A stretch of DNA of 21,370 nt from Bacteroidales bacterium UBA1192 (GCA_002310175.1 DBYG01000035.1:9191-30560), one strand, 5' to 3'; shown: positions 1 through 8,523, counted from the first letter of the stretch. Notes: a model not told the origin generated them from the letters alone. Made by a program: numbers and translations.

Positions 1-10
1 AATAAAATGC

Positions 11-46
11 AAAAGCCTTTCTCACAGATGTGAGAGAGGCTTTTTT
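11..46 (+). terminator. Intrinsic terminator-type hairpin in front of leuA, possible attenuator
   Basis: Two 16-base arms at 11-26 and 29-44 are complementary throughout with one G-U pair, and the 3' arm runs into a T6 tract at 41-46. This is a strong rho-independent terminator shape. It ends 14 bases before the leuA start codon, leaving almost no room for a promoter, so it may be an attenuator in the leu leader rather than only the end of an upstream gene. The window begins too close to show a leader peptide or an anti-terminator, so the attenuator reading is inference. Confidence 0.75.
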
Positions 47-59
47 AATGTAAATATGT

Positions 60-1589
60 ATGTCAGACAGGATCATTTTCTTTGACACAACACTCAGGGA
101 CGGCGAACAGGTCCCGGGCTGCCAGCTCAATACCATAGAGAAGATTGAGGTGGCCCGACAGCTGGAGCAGCTGGGGGTGGATGTGATCGAGGCCGGATTT
201 CCGGTAAGCAGCCCGGGCGATTTCAACTCGGTAGTGGAGATATCTAAAGCCGTGAGCAACCCTATTATCTGCGCTCTGACCCGTGCTGTAGAGGCCGATA
301 TAGACGCAGCCGCTGATGCACTGCAGTATGCCCGGCTAAAGCGAATACACACAGGTATCGGAACCAGTGACGAACACATAAGATATAAGTTCAACAGCAC
401 CAGGGAGGAGATTCTGGAGCGAGCCGTGGCAGCCGTAAAGTATGCCGTGTCAAAGAAGGTGGATGAGGTGGAGTTCTATGCCGAGGATGCCGGACGTACT
501 GATAATGAGTATCTGGCACGTGTGGCAGAGGCAGCCATAAAGGCCGGCGCCACCATAATAAATATACCTGATACCACAGGTTACTGCTTGCCCGATGAGT
601 TTGGAGCCAAGATAAAATACCTGATGGAGCACGTGGACGGCCTGGCCAACGGCAAGGCGATACTTTCAACCCACTGCCACAATGACCTGGGAATGGCCAC
701 AGCCAACACCATGAGCGGAATCCTGAACGGAGCCCGCCAGGTGGAGGTGACCATAAACGGTGTGGGCGAAAGGGCCGGGAATACGTCACTTGAGGAGATT
801 GCCATGATACTCAAGTGCCACCATAACATACCGCTGGAATGCGGGATCAACACCCAGCGCATAACCGCCGCCAGCCGTCTGGTGTCATCGCTCATGAGTA
901 TGCCGGTGCAGTTCAACAAAGCCATCGTGGGCCGCAACGCATTTGCCCATTCCAGCGGCATACATCAGGACGGCGTGCTCAAGAACACCAGCACGTATGA
1001 GATAATAGACCCCAAGGATGTGGGCCTGGAAGAGGGTAACATAGTGATGACTGCCAGGTCAGGCCGCGCCGCGCTCAGGCACCGTCTTACTGCTCTGGGT
1101 GTCAAGGCTGATGCCATAGCCATGAACCGCATATACGAGTCCTTCCTGAAACTGGCCGACAAGAAGAAGGAACTTACCGACGATGATATTCTGATGCTGG
1201 CCGGAGCCGATGTGGCTGCCAAGCGTCATGTAAAGCTTGAGTCGCTGGAGGTAACTACGGGAAAGGGTGTAGTACCCGATGCCACCATACGCCTGAACGT
1301 GGACGGCGAGTCATTCTCAGCCCGGTCAACCGGAAATGGCCCGCTGGATGCATCCATCAAGGCGCTCAAGCAGATAATCCGCCGTACCATGACACTTAAG
1401 GAGATGACCATTCAGGCACTGTCCAAGGGATCGGACGACATGTGTAAGGTGCACATGCAGGTGGAGAATGACGGGCATCTGTACTACGGATTCGGATCAG
1501 ATACCGATATAGTTACCGCCAGTGTGGAGGCTTATATAGACTGTATAAACAAATTCAAACCGGAAAGTGATGGGAAAGACGCTGTTTGA
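60..1589 (+). CDS. leuA: 2-isopropylmalate synthase
   Basis: LeuA (509 aa) condenses acetyl-CoA with 2-oxoisovalerate, the first committed step of leucine synthesis, in the cytoplasm. The HMGL-like TIM barrel occupies roughly residues 4-270, with the N-terminal metal and catalytic motif TTLRDGEQ (Arg13, Asp14), the metal-binding STHCHNDLG (His205, His207) and the NGVGERAGN motif. GRNAFAHSSGIHQDG lies in the following linker region. The C-terminal part, about residues 390-500, matches the LeuA regulatory dimerisation domain. Length is normal for the family. The ATG at 60 gives the standard N-terminus. The stop overlaps the leuC start by 20 bases, so the two genes are probably translationally coupled. 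Confidence 0.97.
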   Translation: MSDRIIFFDTTLRDGEQVPGCQLNTIEKIEVARQLEQLGVDVIEAGFPVSSPGDFNSVVEISKAVSNPIICALTRAVEADIDAAADALQYARLKRIHTGIGTSDEHIRYKFNSTREEILERAVAAVKYAVSKKVDEVEFYAEDAGRTDNEYLARVAEAAIKAGATIINIPDTTGYCLPDEFGAKIKYLMEHVDGLANGKAILSTHCHNDLGMATANTMSGILNGARQVEVTINGVGERAGNTSLEEIAMILKCHHNIPLECGINTQRITAASRLVSSLMSMPVQFNKAIVGRNAFAHSSGIHQDGVLKNTSTYEIIDPKDVGLEEGNIVMTARSGRAALRHRLTALGVKADAIAMNRIYESFLKLADKKKELTDDDILMLAGADVAAKRHVKLESLEVTTGKGVVPDATIRLNVDGESFSARSTGNGPLDASIKALKQIIRRTMTLKEMTIQALSKGSDDMCKVHMQVENDGHLYYGFGSDTDIVTASVEAYIDCINKFKPESDGKDAV

Positions 1590-2964
1590 CAAGATATGGA
1601 GCGCCCATGTGGTGCAGTCAGTCCCCGACGGACCTGACGTACTTTATATAGACCGCCTGTACTGCCATGAGGTTACCACCCCGCAGGCGTTTGACGCCAT
1701 CCGCGACAAGGGTTGCGGAGTGCTGCGCCCCGACAAGGTGTTTGCCATGCCGGATCATAATACGCCTTCACACTGCCAGGACAGCATAGAAGACCCCGTG
1801 GGCCGAAAGCAGGTTGAGACGCTGGAGCGGAACTGCCGTGAGTTTGGGATAAAATGCTTCAGCATGGGTACTCCCGATAACGGAATAATCCATGTGGTGG
1901 GTCCGGAGAAAGGCCTGTCGCTGCCGGGAATGACCATCATGTGCGGTGACTCGCACACCTCAACACACGGTGCGCTGGGTGCCGTGGCAATGGGTATCGG
2001 CACATCACAGGTGGCTCAGATACTGGCTTCGCAGTGCATACTTCAGTTCAAGCCCAAGACTATGCGCATCAACATTGAGGGTAAGCTGGGCAAAGGCGTT
2101 ACTGCCAAGGATGTGGCTCTGTACATAATGGCGCAGATGACCACATCGGGCGCAACGGGATATGCAGTGGAGTATGCAGGGCAGGTGGTGCGCGAGATGT
2201 CTATGGAAGGCAGGCTCACACTGTCCAATCTCTCAATCGAGATGGGCAGCCGTGCCGGTCTGATTGCACCTGATGAGACCACGTTCAGTTGGCTGCGCGG
2301 ACGCGAGTATGCCCCCAAGGGTGCCGATTGGGACCGTGCGGTGGCCGCCTGGCGTGAGTTACGCACTGATGATGACGCCCGTTTTGACCGAGAGGTGACA
2401 TTTTATGCCGATGATATAGCGCCGCGCATAACCTACGGAACCAATCCGGGTGCGGGAATAGCAATTGACGGCACCGTTCCCGTATATGAAGGAATGACAG
2501 ATGCTGAGCGTGACCAACTTAAAGTGCAACTGGATTACATGCGGTTCAAGACCGGGCAGAAACTGGAGGGTACGCCTATAGACTGGTGTTTCCTGGGCGC
2601 CTGCACCAATGGCCGCATAGAGGATTTCCGTGCTTTTGCAAGTGTGGTGCGCGGACAGCACAAGGCTCCCGGAGTAACCGCCTGGCTGGTGCCCGGATCT
2701 TGGGCTGTTCGCCGTCAGATAATAGAGGAGGGTATAGACAAGATACTTGAGGAGGCAGGCTTTGAGCTGCGCCTGCCCTCATGCTCGGCCTGCCTGGCCA
2801 TGAATCCCGATAAGGTCCCGGCAGGCAAATTGTGTATATCCACCTCAAACCGAAACTTTGTGGGCCGACAGGGACCCGGCTCCAGAACCGTTCTGGCCAG
2901 CCCTCTCACTGTGGCCGCCAGCGCTATAACCGGTGTGATAACAGACCCCCGTAAACTCTTGTGA
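1570..2964 (+). CDS. leuC: 3-isopropylmalate dehydratase, large subunit
   Basis: LeuC (464 aa) is the catalytic aconitase-fold subunit of isopropylmalate isomerase and works with LeuD. The three cysteines that bind the 4Fe-4S cluster are present: Cys345 in FLGACTNGR and Cys405 and Cys408 in PSCSACLAMNPD. Other family motifs are CGDSHTSTHGALGA and, near the end, NRNFVGRQGPGSRT. I chose the ATG at 1570, which gives MGKTLFDKIW, over the in-frame GTG at 1567. The gene starts inside leuA and ends just before the start of the leuD fusion gene, consistent with one polycistronic mRNA. The length is typical. Confidence 0.97.
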   Translation: MGKTLFDKIWSAHVVQSVPDGPDVLYIDRLYCHEVTTPQAFDAIRDKGCGVLRPDKVFAMPDHNTPSHCQDSIEDPVGRKQVETLERNCREFGIKCFSMGTPDNGIIHVVGPEKGLSLPGMTIMCGDSHTSTHGALGAVAMGIGTSQVAQILASQCILQFKPKTMRINIEGKLGKGVTAKDVALYIMAQMTTSGATGYAVEYAGQVVREMSMEGRLTLSNLSIEMGSRAGLIAPDETTFSWLRGREYAPKGADWDRAVAAWRELRTDDDARFDREVTFYADDIAPRITYGTNPGAGIAIDGTVPVYEGMTDAERDQLKVQLDYMRFKTGQKLEGTPIDWCFLGACTNGRIEDFRAFASVVRGQHKAPGVTAWLVPGSWAVRRQIIEEGIDKILEEAGFELRLPSCSACLAMNPDKVPAGKLCISTSNRNFVGRQGPGSRTVLASPLTVAASAITGVITDPRKLL

Positions 2965-2966
2965 CT

Positions 2967-5105
2967 ATGGAAAGGAAAATGAGCATAGTGGAATCTACCT
3001 GCATTCCCATAAATATAGACAATTGCAATACCGATCTTATAATACCGGCCCGGTATATGGCCGCTACCACACGTGACCTGGGTTATTTTGGCGATGCGTT
3101 CATGCATGACCTGCGTTACGGAGCCGACGGTAAGCCGGTGCAGGAGTTTGTGCTTAACAACCCTGTTTACAGCGAGCGTCCCCATGAGGGCTGTCACGAG
3201 ATAGTGATTGCGGGTACCAACTGGGGTTCAGGCTCCAGCCGCGAGCATGCCGCATGGGCGATTGCGGGCTACGGCATCAGGGTGGTGATATCGGACCGTT
3301 TTGCCGATATACACCGCGGTAACCTTCTGAACTGCTTTGTGCTGCCGGTTACGGTAAGCACCGCTTTCCGAGGCGAACTGGCTCGTACGGTAACTGCAAA
3401 TCCGGGGGCTGTGGTGCGTGTGGACCTGCAGGAGCAGAAGGTTACCAACCTCACTACCGGACACAGTGAGGGTTTTGAGATAGACGCCTACAAGAAACTC
3501 TGCCTGCTTAACGGCTATGACGATATTGACTATCTGCTTAGCCGCAAGGCCGATATCGAGGCATACGAGAGCCGTGTATCACGTGGCCGATACATAGAGA
3601 TCCTGGATACTACGCTGCGTGATGGCGAGCAGACATCGGGCGTGAGTTTTTCAAACCAGGAGAAACTGAGCATTGTTCAGTCTTTGCTGTCAGATCTTAA
3701 TGTGGATCGCGTGGAGATTGCATCGGCAATGGTATCGGACCGTGAGCAGGAATGTGTGAAGGGTATTGCCGAGTGGGCGCAGCGCAATGGTCTGCTGGGC
3801 CGCGTAGAGGTGCTGGGATTTGTGGATCAGAACCGGTCGGCTGATTGGATAATGGTGGCCGGTTGCCGCGTAATGAACCTGCTCTGCAAGGGCAGCCTCA
3901 AGCATGTTACCGCCCAACTGGGCAAGACGGCCGATGAGCATATCCGGGATATACGCAGCACCGTTGAATATGCCGTAAGCCGCGGCATGGAGGTTAATGT
4001 ATATCTTGAGGACTGGAGCAACGGCATGAAACGCTCGCCTAAATATGTGTTTGACCTTATGGATGCCCTGGTTACGATGCCGGTTAAGCGTGTTATGCTG
4101 CCCGATACGCTGGGCATACTCAATCCCGATACCACTCTGGAGTACTGCCGCCGTATGGTGGAGCGCTATCCCATGATACATTTTGATTTCCATGCACACA
4201 ATGACTATGACCTGGCCGTGGCCAATGTCTTTGCGGCTGTCAAGTCCGGCGTAAAGGGAGTTCACGTGACAGTGAACGGTTTGGGCGAGAGGGCAGGTAA
4301 CGCACCGTTAGGCAGCGTGCTGGCTATGCTCAAGGACCAGATGGGTGTTGAGACCGGGTTGAATGAGAATTGTCTGTTCAAGGTGAGCCGCAAGGTTGAA
4401 TTGGACAGCGGCATACATATTCCGCACAATATGCCTGTGGTGGGCGAGTTTGTATTCACGCAGTGTGCCGGTGTTCATGCCGATGGTGATAAGAAGGACA
4501 ACCTCTATTTCAATTCACTCCTGCCCGAGCGCTTTGGCCGCGTGCGTGAATATGCCTTAGGTAAGAACAGCGGCAAGGCCAATATCCAGATGAATCTTAT
4601 TGCAATGGGCATAGAACTGGATGAGGAGTCTATGCGCAAGGTTACCGACCGCATTATTGAACTTGGTGTCAAGAAGGAGCAGGTAACTCAGGATGACCTG
4701 CCTTACATAGTGCATGACGTGCTGCATCACGAACAGGAGGAACAGCGGATCCGCGTCCTGAACTATTCGCTCAGCCTTACCCAAGGACTGCGTCCGCAGG
4801 CAACCGTCAAGATTGAGATTGACGGACAGCCCTATCAGGAGGCGGCCACCGGTGACGGTCAGTATGACGCGTTTGTGCGTGCCCTGCGCAAGATATATGC
4901 CGGTCTTGACAAACCCTTCCCGGTGCTGACCAACTACACCGTGTCAATCCCTCCGGGTGGCCGTACCGATGCCTTTGTGCAAACCATTATCACATGGAAC
5001 TTTAAAGGCACCGAATTCAAGACCCGCGGTCTGGATGCCGACCAGACTGAGGCCGCAATCAAGGCAACTGTTAAGATGATGAACAAAATTGAGACAATGA
5101 TATGA
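2967..5105 (+). CDS. Fused LeuD small subunit and citramalate synthase-like enzyme
   Basis: One continuous 712-aa frame holds two normally separate enzymes. Residues 1 to about 198 are LeuD, the swivel subunit of isopropylmalate isomerase, with NTDLIIPARY and NWGSGSSREHAAWAI. A short linker (about 192-208) leads to a complete HMGL-like synthase from residue 210: DTTLRDGEQTSG (Arg218, Asp219), VYLEDWSNG, HAHNDYDLAVAN (His409, His411), NGLGERAGN and TQCAGVHADGDKK, then a C-terminal regulatory domain from about 590 with GDGQYDAF and IPPGGRTDAF. This part resembles, from memory, Leptospira CimA, which makes citramalate from pyruvate and acetyl-CoA; leucines at its reported pyruvate-pocket positions are kept (VLGFVD, NLLCKGS). 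A second isopropylmalate synthase is the alternative. Start: ATG 2967 preferred to GTG 2961; ATG 2979 is also possible. The stop overlaps the leuB start as ATGA. Confidence 0.9.
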   Translation: MERKMSIVESTCIPINIDNCNTDLIIPARYMAATTRDLGYFGDAFMHDLRYGADGKPVQEFVLNNPVYSERPHEGCHEIVIAGTNWGSGSSREHAAWAIAGYGIRVVISDRFADIHRGNLLNCFVLPVTVSTAFRGELARTVTANPGAVVRVDLQEQKVTNLTTGHSEGFEIDAYKKLCLLNGYDDIDYLLSRKADIEAYESRVSRGRYIEILDTTLRDGEQTSGVSFSNQEKLSIVQSLLSDLNVDRVEIASAMVSDREQECVKGIAEWAQRNGLLGRVEVLGFVDQNRSADWIMVAGCRVMNLLCKGSLKHVTAQLGKTADEHIRDIRSTVEYAVSRGMEVNVYLEDWSNGMKRSPKYVFDLMDALVTMPVKRVMLPDTLGILNPDTTLEYCRRMVERYPMIHFDFHAHNDYDLAVANVFAAVKSGVKGVHVTVNGLGERAGNAPLGSVLAMLKDQMGVETGLNENCLFKVSRKVELDSGIHIPHNMPVVGEFVFTQCAGVHADGDKKDNLYFNSLLPERFGRVREYALGKNSGKANIQMNLIAMGIELDEESMRKVTDRIIELGVKKEQVTQDDLPYIVHDVLHHEQEEQRIRVLNYSLSLTQGLRPQATVKIEIDGQPYQEAATGDGQYDAFVRALRKIYAGLDKPFPVLTNYTVSIPPGGRTDAFVQTIITWNFKGTEFKTRGLDADQTEAAIKATVKMMNKIETMI

Positions 5106-6172
5106 AACTTAAGATAGCTGTATTGGCCGGTGATGGTATCGGCCCCGAGATAATGGAGCAGGGTGTTGCCGCGGTAAACGCTGTGGCCCGCAAATTCGGA
5201 CATGAGATTGAGTACCGCGAGGCCATCTGCGGTGCCGATGCCATTGACAAGGTGGGTGACCCCTTCCCGGAGGAGACTTTCCGAACCTGCATGGAGAGTG
5301 ATGCCGTGCTGTTTGCTGCCGTGGGTGATCCCAAGTATGATAATGACCCAACATCGAAAGTACGTCCTGAGCAGGGCCTGCTGGCCATGCGCAAGAAGCT
5401 GGGACTCTATGCCAACATCCGTCCTATAGAGACTTTTGACTGTCTGGTGCACAAGTCACCCCTTAAGGACGATATTGTAAGCGGTGCTGATTTCATCTGC
5501 ATCCGTGAGCTTACCGGCGGCATGTATTTCGGACCTAAGAAGGAGGGTACCGATGAGGCTTACGATACCAATATCTACTCCCGCGTCGAGGTGGAGCGCA
5601 TCCTGCGCGTGGGCTACAAGTACGCCCGTGCCCGCAAAAACCATCTGACCGTGGTGGATAAGGCCAATGTGCTGGCCAGCTCACGTCTGTGGCGCAGCGT
5701 TGCCATGGAGGTAATGAAAGATTATCCTGAGGTTACAACCGATTTCATGTTCGTGGACAACGCCTCAATGCGTATGATCCAGGAGCCGCGGTTCTTTGAT
5801 GTGATTGTTACTGAGAATACTTTCGGTGATATACTGACTGATGAGGCATCGTGCATCACCGGCTCAATGGGCCTGCTGCCCAGCGCATCGACCGGAAGCC
5901 ACACTCCCGTATTTGAGCCGGTACACGGTTCCTGGCCGCAGGGCAAAGGCCTGAACATAGCCAACCCTATAGCGCAGATACTGAGCGCCGCCATGATGTT
6001 CGAGTATTTCGGCCTCAATGATGAGGGCACCCTGATCCGCCGCGCCGTCCAGGCCTCACTTGATGCCTGCGTCCGCACTCCTGAGATTCAGGTTTCCGGT
6101 GGCGCCCGTTACGGTACACGCGAAGTCGGTCAGTGGATTTGTAATTATATAATTGAATTTGTAAATCCCTGA
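5102..6172 (+). CDS. leuB: 3-isopropylmalate dehydrogenase
   Basis: LeuB (356 aa) oxidises and decarboxylates 3-isopropylmalate to 2-oxoisocaproate using NAD+ and closes the leucine branch; it can usually also act on methylmalate from the citramalate route. The isocitrate/isopropylmalate dehydrogenase fold is clear from LAGDGIGPEIM at the N-terminus, RELTGGMYFG, VDKANVLASSRLW, the metal-binding NTFGDILTDEAS and the cofactor loop HGSWPQGKGLNIANP. Length is normal. Its ATG lies inside the stop of the preceding fusion gene (ATGA overlap), indicating coupling. No terminator follows: the stop is 8 bases from the stop of a convergent gene. Confidence 0.97.
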   Translation: MKLKIAVLAGDGIGPEIMEQGVAAVNAVARKFGHEIEYREAICGADAIDKVGDPFPEETFRTCMESDAVLFAAVGDPKYDNDPTSKVRPEQGLLAMRKKLGLYANIRPIETFDCLVHKSPLKDDIVSGADFICIRELTGGMYFGPKKEGTDEAYDTNIYSRVEVERILRVGYKYARARKNHLTVVDKANVLASSRLWRSVAMEVMKDYPEVTTDFMFVDNASMRMIQEPRFFDVIVTENTFGDILTDEASCITGSMGLLPSASTGSHTPVFEPVHGSWPQGKGLNIANPIAQILSAAMMFEYFGLNDEGTLIRRAVQASLDACVRTPEIQVSGGARYGTREVGQWICNYIIEFVNP

Positions 6173-6180
6173 TCTACAAA

Positions 6181-6702
6181 TCACTTCACCTTCCAAACGT
6201 CCAGAGTGATGCCGCCGCCGGCACCGAATCCAGGTTGACACAAGAACAGACACTCGTTCATCCAGGAATACTTACTGTCCTTGGGAGCCTCAAATTTTGG
6301 AGCACAACGGAAATACATACCTCCCTGACCGCCCATTTTGATTATGCCACAGTTGCGTACATGGATGCTTACCCCGTCATCGGTGCGGATACAGTAGATA
6401 GCTTCAATTTCAGTACGGCCGTCAACCTGCATCTGATAGTCAGCTCCGCCAGGTAAGACTTCCCCCTTGATTTCGGGACCTTCAAATGTACCACCGGTTA
6501 TTGGAATTACGGTGCGGGTACCCTTGCCCGTGTCACCTACAGAAAAAGCCTGACCAAGTGATACATTCAGGCGCACCACATACTCTAGTTCAGGAGCTTT
6601 TGGCTCACCGTTTTGCTGTTGGGAAAATCCAAAACCGGGCTGTGCATTTGAATTCACTGAAATAAGAGCCGCTACGACTGCTGTAATAAAGTTTATTTTC
6701 AT
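6181..6702 (-). CDS. Secreted DUF3237-family protein
   Basis: The protein (173 aa) begins with a type I signal peptide, MKINFITAVVAALISVNSNAQ, cut after NA or AQ, so it is exported to the periplasm or surface. The mature part, about residues 40-172, fits DUF3237: LEYVVRLNVSLGQAF, then TGGTFEGPEIKGEVLPGGADYQ, TEIEAIYCIRTDDG, and a glycine-rich end GFGAGGGITLDVWKV. DUF3237 has no well-established enzymatic role, so none is claimed. I chose the ATG at 6702 over the longer frame from 6771 because a TATCTTTG promoter element lies between them and the signal peptide starts at 6702. It converges on leuB with an 8-base gap. Confidence 0.8.
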   Translation of the reverse strand: MKINFITAVVAALISVNSNAQPGFGFSQQQNGEPKAPELEYVVRLNVSLGQAFSVGDTGKGTRTVIPITGGTFEGPEIKGEVLPGGADYQMQVDGRTEIEAIYCIRTDDGVSIHVRNCGIIKMGGQGGMYFRCAPKFEAPKDSKYSWMNECLFLCQPGFGAGGGITLDVWKVK

Positions 6703-6722
6703 AATTGTATTGTTGTTTTTGG

Positions 6723-6730
6723 CAAAGATA
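6723..6730 (-). promoter_or_regulatory. Promoter -7 element for the DUF3237 gene
   Basis: On the - strand this reads TATCTTTG, an exact match to the Bacteroidetes -7 consensus TAnnTTTG, 20 bases before the chosen start codon at 6702. No well-spaced -33 TTTG is obvious. Confidence 0.55.
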
Positions 6731-6790
6731 CATAATGCCGTTGTTTTTTGTGCAATAGTTTTTAAATACAAGTTGACTATAGTTGTTTTG

Positions 6791-6826
6791 TTGAATAAAA
6801 CAGGAATATTCCCTTTATTTGTTCAA
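6791..6826. promoter_or_regulatory. Inverted repeat between divergent promoters
   Basis: The gap between the DUF3237 gene and the following lipoprotein is AT-rich. Near its middle TTGAA (6791-6795) and TTCAA (6822-6826) flank a 10-base palindrome GGAATATTCC (6803-6812), giving an imperfect nested dyad. It lies between two divergent -7 elements and could be an operator, but no binding protein is suggested by the sequence. Confidence 0.35.
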
Positions 6827-6888
6827 TTAAATTAATCTAATAAAACATAAATAGCACTCCATGTATGGAAGGGTATTGTATTAGTTCC

Positions 6889-6896
6889 TATATTTG
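6889..6896 (+). promoter_or_regulatory. Promoter -7 element for the first three-repeat lipoprotein
   Basis: TATATTTG matches TAnnTTTG exactly and lies 24 bases before the ATG at 6921. It rules out the TTG at 6894 as the start, because that codon overlaps the promoter element itself. Confidence 0.6.
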
Positions 6897-6920
6897 GAAA
6901 ATTTTTTTAAAACCATAGTT

Positions 6921-8513
6921 ATGATTACAAAGTACAAGTCCTTTCTGCTTGCAATCCTAGTGATTGTATTTGCCGGATGTGAAGACAAAGAGAATGAAGG
7001 TAAAATCGAATTTGATCCTGAAGCTGTGACACAGAGTGTCGGGAATTTGGAAATGTTTACTGCAACAATTTATGGTAAACTGGTTCTTCCTGACATCAAA
7101 CAGGAGAATTTTATTTTTGGATTTGAATATTCCACTGATGAGACTTTCAGTTCCATGAAACTGAAGAGAGTTGAATGTGTTTATTTCAATACACAGATGG
7201 ATAATATGTTCAGCAGTACCTTGAATAATCTGGCAATGGCAACTGAATACTATTACCGCGCATACATCACCTATAAGGGTGTCACCTATTACGGTGAAGT
7301 GAAGTCATTCGCTACAAAGGGTGTTGAAGTAGTTACCGGCGATATGGACCCTGACACTTATGAGGTGACCTCTAAAGTTGAGATGGGAGCTGATTTTGAG
7401 AGAATAAGATACGGTCTTTGCTTTGGTGCAACGGAAAATATCACCGTAGAGAATTCCACTATCGGGACAAATGAGGCTCAGGAGGATGGCAGCTATACTC
7501 TTGCCTTGAACAATATTCCATACGGTGAGTTCTTTTACAGAGCTTACGTGACCGTGAACGGAGTGACCCATTACGGTGAGGTGAAAAGGCTTGAAGGAAA
7601 CAAGGTCATCACAGGTGAAATCGATCTGGAGAATATGACTGTAAGTGCATGGGTACGTTATTATAAAGGATATGACGATTTCTCATACGGCGTCTGCTTT
7701 GGTAAGAGTTCGTCGCCCACCAAAGAGATGGACAAGTCAGTTGGAGGTGGTAAGTTTGATAGCGATAACAACTTTGTAGCAAGACTGACACGAATCCCGT
7801 TTGGTAAGGTCTATTATCGTGCCTACATCTCCATTGGTCAGAAGGTGTACTACGGTGAGACCTACAGTTTTGAACACAAAATGATTATAGGGGAGCCTGT
7901 TGACCTTGGCCTTTCTGTGAAGTGGGCCGATATGAATATCGGTGCTGACAACGACTATGATTATGGCATCTATCTGCCTTGGGCGGAGACCGAGGAGAAG
8001 GAAGGTTCTGCAGTAGGGAGCTACAAGTATGCTGAGCCTGATACAAGAAGTGGATATGAAGGAAACTATCTGTATAATAAATATACATTGAGTTACGATT
8101 ACAGTGTTACTGTTGACGGCAAGACAGTCCTTGAACCTATGGATGATGCAGCAACAGTTCTTTGGGGTGACGGATGGAGGATGCCATCAGTTTCGGAATT
8201 CGAGGAGTTGTTGAACAAGTGCACATTAACCTGGATGACAAAGAGCGGAGTCAACGGTTTTGAGGTGCTCGGTCCGAATGGCAATTCCATTTTTCTGCCT
8301 GCAGGAGGTGGTTATATGAGAGGGGAGTTGGTTGATGAAGGGAGTGCAGGAGCATATTGGACGAATGAACTGTTCACCATGAACCAATTTGAAGGCTATT
8401 CTTATCAGTACGATTTTGCTGCTATGTATTTCTATATGGGGCAGGGTGGTATTTATAAGGATTGGTATTACAGGTATTACATGTATAGTGTCCGTCCTGT
8501 CTATACAAAGTAA
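6921..8513 (+). CDS. Surface lipoprotein with three beta-repeats and a FISUMP/DUF1566-like C-terminal domain
   Basis: The protein (530 aa) has a lipoprotein signal with lipobox VFAGC near residue 20, followed by an acidic stretch (EDKENEG) that resembles a surface-export signal of Bacteroidetes lipoproteins. Three repeats of about 90 residues follow, each ending in a fibronectin-like strand pattern: YYYRAYITYKGVTYYGEV, FFYRAYVTVNGVTHYGEV and VYYRAYISIGQKVYYGET. From about residue 320 a FISUMP/DUF1566-type domain starts with EPVDLGLSVKWADMNIG and continues with LEPMDDAATVLWGDGWRMP and NGNSIFLPAGG, ending in YSVRPVYTK. The function is unknown; a surface binding role is plausible. A close paralog lies at 17941-19500. 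Confidence 0.85.
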   Translation: MITKYKSFLLAILVIVFAGCEDKENEGKIEFDPEAVTQSVGNLEMFTATIYGKLVLPDIKQENFIFGFEYSTDETFSSMKLKRVECVYFNTQMDNMFSSTLNNLAMATEYYYRAYITYKGVTYYGEVKSFATKGVEVVTGDMDPDTYEVTSKVEMGADFERIRYGLCFGATENITVENSTIGTNEAQEDGSYTLALNNIPYGEFFYRAYVTVNGVTHYGEVKRLEGNKVITGEIDLENMTVSAWVRYYKGYDDFSYGVCFGKSSSPTKEMDKSVGGGKFDSDNNFVARLTRIPFGKVYYRAYISIGQKVYYGETYSFEHKMIIGEPVDLGLSVKWADMNIGADNDYDYGIYLPWAETEEKEGSAVGSYKYAEPDTRSGYEGNYLYNKYTLSYDYSVTVDGKTVLEPMDDAATVLWGDGWRMPSVSEFEELLNKCTLTWMTKSGVNGFEVLGPNGNSIFLPAGGGYMRGELVDEGSAGAYWTNELFTMNQFEGYSYQYDFAAMYFYMGQGGIYKDWYYRYYMYSVRPVYTK

Positions 8514-8523
8514 AATTCTTAAT

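Noticed and set aside
7..33. Tiny ORF MQKPFSQM overlapping the leader hairpin
   Set aside because: It lies inside the terminator stem and has no Leu, Ile or Val codons, so it does not look like an attenuator leader peptide.
3690..4265. 191-codon open frame on the - strand inside the LeuD-CimA gene
   Set aside because: It is antisense to a strongly conserved enzyme, and its translation shows no domain pattern; it is a shadow of the coding frame.
4934..5452. 172-codon open frame on the - strand across the end of the fusion gene and leuB
   Set aside because: It spans two conserved + strand genes and has no recognisable features.
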